A stretch of DNA of 64,000 nucleotides from UBA1664 sp964531715 (lineage in GTDB: Bacteria; Pseudomonadota; Alphaproteobacteria; Micavibrionales; UBA1664), in contig CAZHEE010000006.1 in NCBI GenBank assembly GCA_964531715.1, positions 1 through 64,000 of the forward strand. Direction: 5' to 3'. Of this stretch, positions 8,157 through 16,918 are shown piece after piece (position 1 is the stretch's first letter; each line of letters starts with the position of its first letter). Under the pieces are notes generated by a model. That model was not told where the DNA came from. It made no database searches and saw only the letters and a list, made by a program, of their open reading frames with translations. Position numbers and translations under genes: made by a program.

Positions 8157-9038
8157 TCATAATAACGCCCTCGCATCATCGCAATCTTTAGCCATTTGGG
8201 TTTTGAGATCTTCAAGATTATCAAATTTCATCTCATCACGAATTTTTTGAACCGGTTTCACCTTCAGATTTTGACCGTATAAATCACCATCAAAATCAAA
8301 AATATAGGTTTCAAGCATCGGTACAGCCGTCTCAAACATTGGCCTGATACCGATATTAGCCGCACCTTGTCGCCATATCTGCTCCCCCTCAATTTGAACC
8401 TTGACCGCATAAATACCATGCGCGGGAATAATGACCTCACCAAAATGCATGTTCGCCGTCGGATAGCCAAGCGCCCGCCCGCGTTTATCGCCATGCAGAA
8501 CTTCATTTTCGATAAACCACTCATGTCCCAGTAAATCGTTCGCTTGCGTTATTTCGGCCTGTTTCAAATGCTCGCGAATGCGGGTTGAGGAAATAGGCTG
8601 AGTCCCCCCCTCTAATAAAGGTGCGGCGATGGTTTCAAAATCATTTTGGGCTTTGAGTAAGTCAATATCACCGCCCCTTTTATGCCCGAAATGAAAGTCT
8701 GGTCCAACGATGACAACCCCTGCATTTAAATCGTTAATCAGGATTTTATCAATAAAATCCTGCGCGGCCATAAGGCGCAAGTCATCATTAAAATCGAGGC
8801 TATGATATATATCAGGCTTGGCAATATCGTTGATAAGACTGCCCTTTATCGGCTCGGGCGTGATGATGAAATTCTGCCGATGCGGTTGAAATACGCGCAA
8901 AGGATGCGGCGAGAACGTCAAAACGGCAAAGTCAAAATCATGTTTATTTGCAAGCGCCCCCGCTTGCCTGAACAGATGCTGATGCCCGCGATGAACACCG
9001 TCAAAATTACCGATTGCAATGACCGTTTTCCGTTTCAT
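8157..9038 (-). CDS. ribF: Bifunctional riboflavin kinase / FMN adenylyltransferase
   Basis: The N-terminal nucleotidyltransferase half starts IAIGNFDGVHRGHQHL with the GxFDGxHxGH signature; VIVGPDFHFGHKRGG and SSTRIREHL follow. The C-terminal riboflavin kinase half shows HGDKRGRALGYPTANM and the strand HGIYAVKV. Its 293 residues are close to the usual ~310. The product converts riboflavin to FMN and then FAD in the cytoplasm. Downstream of nuoC on the same strand, it could be read from the nuo promoter, which would link flavin supply to the flavin-dependent complex I; this is inference. Confidence 0.95.
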   Translation of the reverse strand: MKRKTVIAIGNFDGVHRGHQHLFRQAGALANKHDFDFAVLTFSPHPLRVFQPHRQNFIITPEPIKGSLINDIAKPDIYHSLDFNDDLRLMAAQDFIDKILINDLNAGVVIVGPDFHFGHKRGGDIDLLKAQNDFETIAAPLLEGGTQPISSTRIREHLKQAEITQANDLLGHEWFIENEVLHGDKRGRALGYPTANMHFGEVIIPAHGIYAVKVQIEGEQIWRQGAANIGIRPMFETAVPMLETYIFDFDGDLYGQNLKVKPVQKIRDEMKFDNLEDLKTQMAKDCDDARALL

Positions 9039-9090
9039 GGTGTTCTTTATAAGGGAAAAAGGGAGGTTCTGTCTTTATTAAATTTTTGAT

Positions 9091-9120
9091 TCCTCCCTCT
9101 CCCTGAAGAGAGAGGGAACT
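9091..9120. repeat. Small inverted repeat, CCTCCCTCTCCC/GAGAGAGGGA
   Basis: TCCCTCTCCC and the mirrored GAGAGAGGGA flank a short AAGA loop in the nuoC-ribF gap. It resembles the core of the larger element at 9807-9909. As RNA it would be a strong hairpin without a following U-tract in the direction of transcription. Confidence 0.55.
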
Positions 9121-9132
9121 CCAAGATTATTA

Positions 9133-9780
9133 TTAATCTGCTATTTTTTCATTGCGATAGTCAATCAGCCCTGCGCTTTGTTTCACGGCCTTATCATCAC
9201 CGGGGAGTTGAACATCCGTCATCGCTTCCCAAGGGCTTTCAAAATCAAAGACACGGAAATCCTGTTGCAAGGTCACAGGCTCATAGACAACTTCCATTTT
9301 CTCACTGTCCCAGCGCACTTCGTTATAGCCGGTGAGCGGAAAATCTTTGCGGAGCGGATGCCCTTCAAACCCATAATCGGTCAGAATGCGGCGAAGGTCA
9401 GGATTGCCTTCAAACAAAACACCGTAAAGGTCAAAAACTTCACGCTCGGCCCAACCAGCGGCATCAAACAGCTCAACAATGCTTTGCACCGGGGTCGCCT
9501 CATCCGTCATTGTTTTCAAGCGAACACGTATATTATGTTTCATGGACAACATGTGATACACAACGTCAAAACGGTCGGGCATACGCGCAGGCCAATCAAT
9601 AGCGGTGATGTCAATCAATTGTTTAAACAAGCATTCAGGATCATCGCGCAAGATATGAACAGCATGATAAATATCCGCGCGTTTGACGGTCAAAACACAT
9701 TCGCCTTTGACGACTTCGCAAGATAAAACCGACTTTCCAAGTTGTTTTTGGATGTGTGTGGTGAGTTCATTTAGTGTCAT
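9133..9780 (-). CDS. nuoC: NADH-quinone oxidoreductase subunit C
   Basis: The 215 residues cover the 30-kDa subunit fold. Typical blocks are seen: DITAIDWPARMPDRFDVVYH, WAEREVFDLYGVLFEGNPDL and GHPLRKDFPLTGYNEVRWD. It is a peripheral-arm subunit of complex I that packs against NuoD. The start has AAGGT seven bases before the ATG. nuoB lies upstream across a 135-base gap holding a repeat. nuoD, the expected next gene, is not downstream. Confidence 0.96.
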   Translation of the reverse strand: MTLNELTTHIQKQLGKSVLSCEVVKGECVLTVKRADIYHAVHILRDDPECLFKQLIDITAIDWPARMPDRFDVVYHMLSMKHNIRVRLKTMTDEATPVQSIVELFDAAGWAEREVFDLYGVLFEGNPDLRRILTDYGFEGHPLRKDFPLTGYNEVRWDSEKMEVVYEPVTLQQDFRVFDFESPWEAMTDVQLPGDDKAVKQSAGLIDYRNEKIAD

Positions 9781-9806
9781 ATCTTTACCTTCAAATTTCT
9801 TTCAAT

Positions 9807-9909
9807 ACCCTCTCCCTGGGAGAGGGTTAGGGTGAGGGGATAATAAACCAACAATAAACCCCTCATCCGGCTTCTCTTCGCTCAGCCACCTTCTCCCAAG
9901 GGAGAAGGG
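9807..9909. repeat. CCCTCTCCC...GGTGAGGGG / CCCCTCA...GGAGAAGGG palindromic element
   Basis: The left arm has CCCTCTCCCTGGGAGAGGG followed by TTAGGGTGAGGGG. The right arm has CCCCTCATCCGG and CACCTTCTCCCAAGGGAGAA. The two arms pair imperfectly across an AT-rich centre. Elements of this type are widespread in proteobacterial intergenic DNA. It sits between nuoB and nuoC, whose transcripts must pass it if they are one operon. Confidence 0.75.
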
Positions 9910-9915
9910 CTTATT

Positions 9916-10494
9916 TCACCGCATCATCCTCGTATCTTCACGGGCGATTTTCTTTTGAAGCTGGAGGATACCGTAAACAAGAGCCTCGGCCGTTGGCGGA
10001 CAGCCCGGCACATAAATATCAACAGGCACAATACGGTCACACCCACGCACAACAGAATATGAGTAATGATAATACCCTCCCCCATTTGCGCATGAGCCCA
10101 TGGATATCACCCAACGTGGTTCGGGCATTTGATCATACACACGGCGCAATGCAGGCGCCATTTTATTGGTCAATGTTCCCGCCACGATCATCACATCGGA
10201 TTGCCTTGGGCTTGGCCGCGGAATGACGCCGAAACGGTCAAGGTCATAGCGTGGCATATAGGCATGGATCATCTCAACCGCACAACAAGCCAAGCCAAAT
10301 GTCATCGGCCACATTGAGCCACCCCGCGCCCAGTCAAATAATTTATCGGCAGAGGTCAGGACATAGCCCTTGTCCTTCACCGTTTGTGCAACGTTATAAG
10401 CGGATAAATCCATTGATTCAGAAGTCTGAATTTTAACATCAGAATTCTGAAGTGGAACCGCTGGTGCCTTTATGGTGATGCGTTCATGGGTCAT
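9916..10494 (-). CDS. nuoB: NADH-quinone oxidoreductase subunit B
   Basis: The subunit carries iron-sulfur cluster N2. Its Cys ligands are visible as the tandem pair at 70-71 (GLACCAVEM), Cys135 (GSCANGGG) and Cys165 (VPGCPP). The block DRFGVIPRPSPRQSDV is characteristic. The protein has an N-terminal extension before the conserved AQTVKDKGYVL. Residues ~15-27 of this extension are encoded by a repeat-like palindromic stretch (10414-10452). The chosen ATG has AGGA upstream; Met28 has none. It lies in a nuoA-nuoB-nuoC run. Confidence 0.96.
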   Translation of the reverse strand: MTHERITIKAPAVPLQNSDVKIQTSESMDLSAYNVAQTVKDKGYVLTSADKLFDWARGGSMWPMTFGLACCAVEMIHAYMPRYDLDRFGVIPRPSPRQSDVMIVAGTLTNKMAPALRRVYDQMPEPRWVISMGSCANGGGYYHYSYSVVRGCDRIVPVDIYVPGCPPTAEALVYGILQLQKKIAREDTRMMR

Positions 10495-10565
10495 TGCAAA
10501 ATCCTGAACTCAGAAGCCTGAAGCCTGAATATATTCTGATTTCCGATTTCTGACTTTCTGATTTC
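10414..10565. repeat. CAGAA/TTCTG-rich repeat cluster, partly inside nuoB
   Basis: Within the nuoB 5' codons lie TTCAGAAGTCTGAA and the perfect 12-base palindrome TCAGAATTCTGA. Between nuoB and nuoA (10499-10565) lie many short variants such as CTCAGAAGCCTGAAGCCTGA and TTCTGATTTCCGATTTCTGA. Together they look like one simple-repeat element that spans the nuoB start codon. Confidence 0.6.
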
Positions 10566-10567
10566 CG

Positions 10568-10939
10568 TCATTCCCAATCCAAAGCCCCTTTTTTCCATTC
10601 ATAGATAAATCCGATTGTCAGGATACCGAGAAAAACCATCATTGACCAGAACCCGAATAAACCGATTTCACCAAGCGATATCGCCCATGGAAACAGGAAT
10701 GCTATCTCAAGGTCGAAAATGATAAAAAGAATAGCGACAAGATAAAACCGAACATCAAATTTATGCCGCGCATCCGTGAAGGCATCGAAACCACATTCAT
10801 ACGGGGTTAACTTTTCCCGATCAGGCCTTCTTATGCCTGACAACCACGCCCCGCCGATCATCGCGACAGAGATAAAAGCCGCAATCGCGATAAAAATCAG
10901 TATCGGAAAATAATCCTGCAAGAATTCGGTTGATTCCAT
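10568..10939 (-). CDS. nuoA: NADH-quinone oxidoreductase subunit A
   Basis: The 123 residues hold three membrane spans: FPILIFIAIAAFISVAMIGG near the start, FYLVAILFIIFDLEIAFLF in the middle and FWSMMVFLGILTIGFIYEW near the end. The conserved loop KLTPYECGFDAF between spans 1 and 2 is diagnostic for NuoA. It is the first gene of the nuoABC run in the direction of transcription and part of the membrane arm contacting the quinone site. Confidence 0.96.
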   Translation of the reverse strand: MESTEFLQDYFPILIFIAIAAFISVAMIGGAWLSGIRRPDREKLTPYECGFDAFTDARHKFDVRFYLVAILFIIFDLEIAFLFPWAISLGEIGLFGFWSMMVFLGILTIGFIYEWKKGALDWE

Positions 10940-11020
10940 TATGCCAGTTTAAGCCGATTTCAAAATGATGGGAAGAAAAAATATCTGGACTATATTTAAA
11001 TATTATGTTAATTATAGCTT

Positions 11021-11692
11021 ATGGATATTGATGAGCTAGAAACTCTAGCACTTCGAGGGGATAAGGAAGCAATTCGCAAGCTCGCAGAATTGGCACGCCT
11101 AGCTGAACGCCACCCTGTTACAGGGCTATATAGCAAACATAAATTCAATAGTGAAAATGATTTAGAAGAAAAACGCCTGCAAAGAGACAAAACGCGTGGC
11201 GGCGTTATCATGAAAATTGATCTTGCCGGTTTCAAACGGATCAATGATACATATGGTTATGAAGAAGGCGGCAATCATGCACTTAAGGAATTTGCCAAAC
11301 ATCTTAAAGAATTTCCCTTTAGGGACACTGATATGTTCTTTCATACTGGCGGTGATGAATTTTACGTCATATTGCCTGATGCGACTTTAAAAGCTGAAGA
11401 TGCGGGCATGAAGGACGCGTTTGGCAATGCGTCCGACCCAAAGGGCGCATGGAAACGCGTTGAAGATTTCATTCGCTCAAGCCGTGCTATTCTGATTGAA
11501 GGTGTTGATATGCACGGCAAATCATACAGTGACCATATCCATGCCCGTATCGCGGTGAGTGATTACGGTATAAGCAGCCCTAAAGGGCGTTCACTTGATA
11601 AAGCACTCAATCATATTGCAAGACAGGAATCTGCACTTCAACAACTAACAAATCTCTATGTTCCTTCAGGGCGTCAATCCTTCACCGCCTAA
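11021..11692 (+). CDS. GGDEF-domain protein (probable diguanylate cyclase)
   Basis: After a short charged N-terminus the protein shows HPVTGLYSKHKF, KIDLAGFKRINDTYGYEEGG and the intact signature GGDEF (HTGGDEFYVIL). The metal and active-site residues for making cyclic di-GMP from GTP are therefore present. No input domain or membrane span is recognised, so it should be soluble. The C-terminal third differs from the standard cyclase end and includes a longer insertion after VILPDA. It is divergent from nuoA. A second GGDEF gene follows after 36 bases on the same strand, probably in one transcript. Confidence 0.85.
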   Translation: MDIDELETLALRGDKEAIRKLAELARLAERHPVTGLYSKHKFNSENDLEEKRLQRDKTRGGVIMKIDLAGFKRINDTYGYEEGGNHALKEFAKHLKEFPFRDTDMFFHTGGDEFYVILPDATLKAEDAGMKDAFGNASDPKGAWKRVEDFIRSSRAILIEGVDMHGKSYSDHIHARIAVSDYGISSPKGRSLDKALNHIARQESALQQLTNLYVPSGRQSFTA

Positions 11693-11728
11693 GAAAATCT
11701 TAAGACTTTTTATGCTACAGTCATATTT

Positions 11729-12319
11729 ATGGATGAGCGTAGAAGAAAAAATAAGAAAAAGGCCAATCCGGTTATAGCGGTTCATAAAGACAGAGCCGAC
11801 TTGATACAAGAGCTTGCCAAAACGCGGCGAGAGCTGAGGCGCATGACGTTATTGGCTCAACATGATCAGCTGACTGGCGTTTTTAACCGTGCCGGTCTTG
11901 ATGAAGCCTTTCACAAAACAATCGACCTTAACCGCGGCCTTGTTCTTTTGTTCGACCTGAATGAATTTAAAGCCATCAACGATACACATGGGCATGCGGC
12001 GGGGGATGCCGCGCTTAAGCTCGTTGCCAAGACCTTACTGGATAATTTTCGTGATGATACGGATATCGTTGCGCGACACGGAGGCGATGAGTTCCTTGTG
12101 GTTCTACCGGGTGCGAAAAGAGATGAAATGAGCGATCGATTAAATAAAATCGAAGATATCTTAAGCACGCTCACACTTTTATATAATGATAGTGATATTA
12201 AGGTGAAATCATCAATCGGTATTAGCTTCTATGAAAACAGCGAGGTTGAAGACCTCCATAAAGCCATCGAACGTGCAGATAAAGACATGTATAAAAATAA
12301 ACAAAAAACAAAAAAATAA
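11729..12319 (+). CDS. GGDEF-domain diguanylate cyclase
   Basis: The first ~20 residues are very basic (DERRRKNKKKA), followed by a helix and the cyclase domain: HDQLTGVFNRAGLDEAF, LVLLFDLNEFKAINDTHGHA and HGGDEFLVVLPGA. The active-site loop is intact and the end (IERADKDMYKNKQK) is the usual GGDEF C-terminus. There is no sensor domain or membrane span. Its sequence differs enough from the upstream GGDEF gene that a recent duplication is unlikely. It is probably co-transcribed with it. Confidence 0.9.
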   Translation: MDERRRKNKKKANPVIAVHKDRADLIQELAKTRRELRRMTLLAQHDQLTGVFNRAGLDEAFHKTIDLNRGLVLLFDLNEFKAINDTHGHAAGDAALKLVAKTLLDNFRDDTDIVARHGGDEFLVVLPGAKRDEMSDRLNKIEDILSTLTLLYNDSDIKVKSSIGISFYENSEVEDLHKAIERADKDMYKNKQKTKK

Positions 12320-12405
12320 TTGATATCTACAGCACAATAAATTCGGTTCTTAAACCGATATGCCTCTAGCAAAATACTAGTGAAGACATAAACAAAGATT
12401 AATAT

Positions 12406-14063
12406 TTACCCCAAATAGCGGCGTTTGATATGTTTCACAAGCGCGTGGTGAGACAGCTCATCGCCCGTTACTTCACTAATCAATTCATTGACGGGAAGCA
12501 ACCGCCCCTTTCGATAGATTTTATGGTTGAGCCAGATATGAATATCCCCAAATTTCCCTGGCTGATCATCGAAGGCAGCGAAGGCATATCACGCAGCATT
12601 GTTTCATAAAGCTGTGCCGCCAGCATATGCCCAAGGGCATAGGATGGGAAATAGCCGAACTTCCCGACAAACCAATGCACATCCTGCAAACAGCCCTCGG
12701 CATTATTTTTCGGCTTCATCCCGAATAAGTCTTTGGAATATTGCGCCCATGCATCAGGTAAATCAGAGACTTTAAGGTCGCCGCTAATCAGTTTTCTCTC
12801 CAGCTGAGTTCGCATATAAATATGGAGAAAATACGTGACCTCGTCCGCCGATTTACGATCAATCGTTTTCCCCACGCTTGTTTTGAGGGCATGTAAATTT
12901 CCGCTCTCTAGGGCTTTATCGCCAAAGCGTTGAAACACACCTTCAACACGCGGTGCAAGATAATCAAAAAATTCGGCCTTACGCCCGATAATCATTTCAA
13001 TTAGGAGCGCTTGGCTCTCATGAATAACCGCGCCCAAATCCTGTCCCACAGGTTGATAGCGCCATTCTTGACGGGGCAATCCCTGAATATACAGCCCGTG
13101 CCCACCTTCATGCAATGCGGACTTCATAGAATCCAAAAATGTTCCGATTTTTGCGGTTTTAATGACAAGCCTTGTGTCATCCGGTGTGCCGCCTTCGACC
13201 GGATTATGCCCTGTTTCATACAGACCGCCACGCTCAAAATCAAAGCCAATCATCTTTAACAAGGCACGATTAAGCCAGTTTTGAGATTTTCCGCTGAAAA
13301 TCCCTGTCATTTCTATTGGCTCGGGGCGATTATTTTGCGCGGCCACGATTTGAGGGTAAAGCCGGTCAATATCATGTTTGTAATCGGTGAAAAGTCTGTC
13401 TATCTGAGCCAAATCCGTGCCAGGCATATAATCCTGCATCAAGGCGACGTAGCGTTTCTCAGGCAAGTCAGGCATGTGGTCAGCGCGATAATCAGCAATC
13501 TTCTGATGAAGCTCGACCATGCCTTCCAAAAAAGTTTGCGCCTGTGTCCAGTCATTATTCTTTAGCACATCACGATGGACATGCCGTCCTTCATAGGCCA
13601 ACCGTGCTTTCTTCTCAATTAAGTCAGAGGGAATGCCTGCATGATGGCGGATGGAAGATTCAATTTCCCTCAAATTCGCCATGTTCCAGTTATCCCAGTC
13701 ATCAGGGTTGCCCTTGGCATGCGCATATGATTTTTCCAGCAAACCAATCAGTCGTTCATGCGATAAATCCTCATGCATACGGCGATAAAGAAATGCAATT
13801 TGCCCTAAGCGCGAAACATACGCCCCTTCCGGCATGGCGGTCAGGAAATCTCGCCCCATTGTTTCAATCACCGCGCCAAAGCGCCCGATATCACGAAAAG
13901 CGAGCTTCAGCGCATTATAATCTGCGGAGGCATGCTGTTCATATTGTTTAGCCCTTATTTCAGCCTGTGACTTTACAGGTTTTGGCAAGTTGAGGGCTTT
14001 CTCAATCTTGTCCTGAGGCGTTTTGAGCCAGCCGCTGGTTAATGATTTTAAATTTTCAAACAT
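12406..14063 (-). CDS. M32 carboxypeptidase Taq-like, with one-base frameshift near 12565
   Basis: Cytoplasmic zinc carboxypeptidase of family M32. The metal motif HEGGH is at residues 318-322 (SALHEGGHGLYIQGL), and C-terminal blocks such as LQDVHWFVGKFGYFPSYALG follow. The plain frame ends at 12480 with a sequence unlike the family. Shifting frame within GGGAAATTTGGGG (about 12562-12575) restores the normal end (GDIHIWLNHKIYRKG, then ISEVTGDEL and KHIKRRYLG) to a TAA at 12406-12408. One base appears to be missing in a homopolymer-rich spot. Either the gene is recently damaged or this is a sequence error. Transcription is toward the GGDEF pair. Confidence 0.85.
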
Positions 14064-14233
14064 ATATTTTTTATCTTACATGATTTGATGCTGATAGCTA
14101 TGAGACTTATTTGAGTAGCTTTATTATTTGTTACACAAATGAAACAAAGTTTTTCAAGATTGAAACGATACTGACCGATTATTGTTACAGATATTAATTA
14201 TCTTCATATTTACAACATAAGTTAATTATAGGA

Positions 14234-14455
14234 ATGAAAACCATGAAAAATCACATTGATGAAACAAACCCATTTATCCCATGTATCAACAATATCACAT
14301 TGAAAAAATGGAGCCGTAGCAAAAGCCTTGTTATTGATTTGGACAGCGATAACGAAATCACTTTTGAGGAATTATGCCTCGGTCTGGGTGATGTGAAGGA
14401 TGATATTTCACAAAGGCTCGGCGATTTTGAAAATGTGGATGTTCGCCTCCACTAA
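14234..14455 (+). CDS. Mini protein with a single EF-hand-like calcium loop
   Basis: The 73 residues contain DLDSDNEITFEE at 35-46. This fits the EF-hand loop pattern: Asp at loop positions 1, 3 and 5, Ile at 8 and Glu at 12, with Asn in place of the usual Gly at 6. No signal peptide or membrane span is seen. Start may be the ATG at 14234 or the one at 14243, which has AGGA about nine bases upstream. I do not recognise a family. It heads a same-strand cluster with a TerA-like protein, a CaCA cation antiporter and a TerD protein, which makes calcium binding more credible. Confidence 0.6.
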   Translation: MKTMKNHIDETNPFIPCINNITLKKWSRSKSLVIDLDSDNEITFEELCLGLGDVKDDISQRLGDFENVDVRLH

Positions 14456-14497
14456 ATTGATTTGCCAAATGCCATGCGACTGATTTAATATCTCTTT

Positions 14498-15235
14498 ATG
14501 GTTAAAAATTCAGGGGCATCTTTGGCGAAAGCATCCGATTCAACGGATGAATATTCGGCGCATAATAACTCGCTTGGCGCTGGCGGTGTTAAGGAAAAGG
14601 GCATTGCCGATACGCAAGATATGCTCAATAAAAAGGGCGAGAGCGAGATTATCAGCCCGCCTGAAAGCGGCTTTAAAAATTTTCACATCGGCCTAAGTTG
14701 GAATAATATTATTTTGGAAAAAGCTGGCGGCCTATCAGGTCTTCTTAAGAAAGCAACTAAACAAGGGGTTGACCTCGATTTAGGATGCTTTTTCGAATTG
14801 AAAGACGGCACGCGTGGGATTTTACAACCTTTCGGGAAATTGCACGGCAATTTAAATCGTGTGCCCTATATCGAATTATCCGAGGATGAACGGACAGGCG
14901 ACAAATCAGGCGATGATGAATATCTCAAAATTAATGGCTATAAATGGCCTCAAATCGAAAAAATACTTATCTATACATATATTTATCAGGGCGGCACGGA
15001 TTGGTCCCAAATCAAACCTGAACTCACAATCAATCTTAATATGGATGAAATGGAGCCAATAAAAATTGCGCCTGCCCTTAAAACCAAAAAGATGGTCGTG
15101 TGCGCGCTTGCGACATTAACAAATGTGAAAGATGGCGTGCGAGTTACAACCCATGGTGAGTATTTTACGTCACAAGCCTCCATGGATCGCGCATTCGGGC
15201 TAGGGCTTAAATGGGAAGATGGCGCAAAGGATTAA
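14498..15235 (+). CDS. TerA-like TerD-domain protein
   Basis: The first ~55 residues are polar and probably disordered. After that comes one TerD-type domain: FHIGLSWNN, VDLDLGCFFELKDGTRG, VPYIELSEDERTGDKSGDDE and KINGYKWPQIEKILIYTYIY. The acidic GDDE segment corresponds to the calcium-binding region of TerD proteins. The combination with ELKDG and ILQPFG matches the TerA subgroup of the tellurite/stress Ter family. Such proteins are cytoplasmic or membrane-associated stress factors. It lies 42 bases after the EF-hand gene and 46 before the antiporter. Confidence 0.8.
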   Translation: MVKNSGASLAKASDSTDEYSAHNNSLGAGGVKEKGIADTQDMLNKKGESEIISPPESGFKNFHIGLSWNNIILEKAGGLSGLLKKATKQGVDLDLGCFFELKDGTRGILQPFGKLHGNLNRVPYIELSEDERTGDKSGDDEYLKINGYKWPQIEKILIYTYIYQGGTDWSQIKPELTINLNMDEMEPIKIAPALKTKKMVVCALATLTNVKDGVRVTTHGEYFTSQASMDRAFGLGLKWEDGAKD

Positions 15236-15281
15236 AGAACGAGGCTTGTAGTCTCCGACCATCATCTCTATATAAGATAGC

Positions 15282-16292
15282 ATGGATTTTCTTTCACAAA
15301 CTGATGTTATTATTCTTGCGCTTGGAACACTTATCCTAGGCATGGCAATCCTTGTTAAAGGGGGGGATTTAACCGTTGATGGCGCGGTGCAGGTTGCACG
15401 GCATTATGGCATGCCGCCTTTATTGGTCGGTTTTACAATTGTCGCCTTCGGAACATCTTTGCCTGAACTCATCGCCTCAATCAATGCGAATTTGAAGGGT
15501 GCAGCCGCGATTTCTGTCGGCGGTATGGTTGGCTCAAACATCTCTAATATTCTCTTTGTTGGGGGCGTTTGTGCGGCGATTTATCCGTTGAGGGCTAAAC
15601 TGTCGGATCTTCGAAACGATTTCATTATGTTACTGATTGTGACTGTTGCATGGGCATACATGCTTTCAACCATGCAAATTACAGCAATTATTGGTTATGT
15701 ATCAATTTTCTTGCTTATCGCTTATGTCGCTGTTCAATATAAGCTTGCCGATAAAGGCATTCAAAATGCCGAGGCAATCACCAAGGTTGAACAAGATTTA
15801 GAAAATAATGTCAAAAATATTAAACAAGCTTTCCTGTTTATTTTCCTAGGGCTTATCGGTTTGGCAATAGGGGCAGAGCTTCTTATCCGTGGGGCGGTTA
15901 CCACTGCGCGAATTGTCGGTATTCAGGAAAGTGTGATTGGCTTGACTTTGGTCGCGCTTGGAACCTCTCTCCCTGAACTGACGACTTGCGCTATTGCTGC
16001 CATGAAAAAACAAGGCGAGATGATAATCGGAAATATTATCGGCTCAAATATCTTTAATCTTATGATGGTTTTGGGGGGTATCAGCCTTATCGGTAATTAT
16101 TCGATATATCAAACTGAACCTGGTTTAATCAGCCAGGATATCCCCATCATGATTGGTGTCACGCTTGCTTTTATTATTGTCCTTGTTGCCTTTAAGTCCA
16201 TTCCGCGGTGGGCAGGGGTTATTTTCACGCTTGGATATGTCGGATATATGTTACTCTTGATTCAGCAATCAATGGCAATTGCAGGAGTGTAA
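15282..16292 (+). CDS. yrbG: CaCA-family Na+/Ca2+ (cation) antiporter
   Basis: The 336-residue inner-membrane protein has about ten hydrophobic spans. The two inverted alpha repeats of the CaCA superfamily are clear: AFGTSLPELIASI with GMVGSNISNILFVGG in the first half, ALGTSLPELTTCA with NIIGSNIFNLMMVLGG in the second. The Glu in each SLPEL is the ion ligand. It should exchange Ca2+ or another cation for Na+ or H+. The cluster with EF-hand and TerD-type proteins, and the three-base gap to the TerD gene, suggest a joint role in calcium handling. Confidence 0.92.
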   Translation: MDFLSQTDVIILALGTLILGMAILVKGGDLTVDGAVQVARHYGMPPLLVGFTIVAFGTSLPELIASINANLKGAAAISVGGMVGSNISNILFVGGVCAAIYPLRAKLSDLRNDFIMLLIVTVAWAYMLSTMQITAIIGYVSIFLLIAYVAVQYKLADKGIQNAEAITKVEQDLENNVKNIKQAFLFIFLGLIGLAIGAELLIRGAVTTARIVGIQESVIGLTLVALGTSLPELTTCAIAAMKKQGEMIIGNIIGSNIFNLMMVLGGISLIGNYSIYQTEPGLISQDIPIMIGVTLAFIIVLVAFKSIPRWAGVIFTLGYVGYMLLLIQQSMAIAGV

Positions 16293-16295
16293 ACC

Positions 16296-16877
16296 ATGAG
16301 TGACGAGGCTCTCGACTACATCAATCTTAGCGAAAAAGACAGAACGGTTAAGGTCTTGCGCGTGGCCGCAGGATGGGATTTGAAAGAATTTGACGGTGAG
16401 AATATCGATGTTGATCTCAGCTGTTTCCTGCTGGACAGCAAGGGTCAAACAAAAGCGGACAGCGATTTTGTGTTTTACAATAATTTAAAATCTGCCGATC
16501 TTGCCGTACGCCATTTGGGGGATAATCGTGATGGCTTTGGCGAGAAAGATGATGAGGCGATTATCGTTGATATTTCCGCCCTCTCATTTGAGGTTTATAA
16601 AATTGTCTTTGTCGCCTCAATTTATCTGGCGGATGAGCGGGAGCAGGATTTCACGCATGTTGATAATGCCTTTGTCCGTGTTGTGAATGACGCAACGGAA
16701 GAAGAGCTGGCGCGTGATGATATGGAAGATAAGTTCGAGGATACGACAGCCGTCAAATTTTGTGAGCTGGAACGTGTTGGTTCCGAATGGCATTTCCGAC
16801 AAATTCATGAGCCGCTGCAGAAAGGTTTGAAACAGGCCGCCGAATTTTACGGCTGTATTATTTCAAGCATTGGATAG
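16296..16877 (+). CDS. TerD-family stress protein
   Basis: The TerD core is recognisable: VLRVAAGWDLKEF, NIDVDLSCFLLDSKGQTKAD, DFVFYNNLKSADLAVRHLGD and EKDDEAIIVDISAL, followed by FVRVVN and VKFCELERVGSEWHFR. The acidic DNRDGFGEKDDE loop is where TerD proteins bind Ca2+. It begins three bases after the antiporter stop, so the two are almost certainly co-translated. It lacks a signal peptide. The end (QAAEFYG) is normal for the family. Confidence 0.93.
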   Translation: MSDEALDYINLSEKDRTVKVLRVAAGWDLKEFDGENIDVDLSCFLLDSKGQTKADSDFVFYNNLKSADLAVRHLGDNRDGFGEKDDEAIIVDISALSFEVYKIVFVASIYLADEREQDFTHVDNAFVRVVNDATEEELARDDMEDKFEDTTAVKFCELERVGSEWHFRQIHEPLQKGLKQAAEFYGCIISSIG

Positions 16878-16918
16878 TTTTCATATAGTTTGTTGACTCA
16901 TATTCAGTTACCCACTAT

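Noticed and set aside
9178..9726. 182-codon frame opposite nuoC
   Set aside because: Fully inside nuoC, with no domain; a shadow of the real gene.
11021..12319. Tandem GGDEF genes as a recent duplication
   Set aside because: The two proteins differ strongly outside the catalytic motifs, in N-terminus and C-terminus, so recent duplication is not supported.
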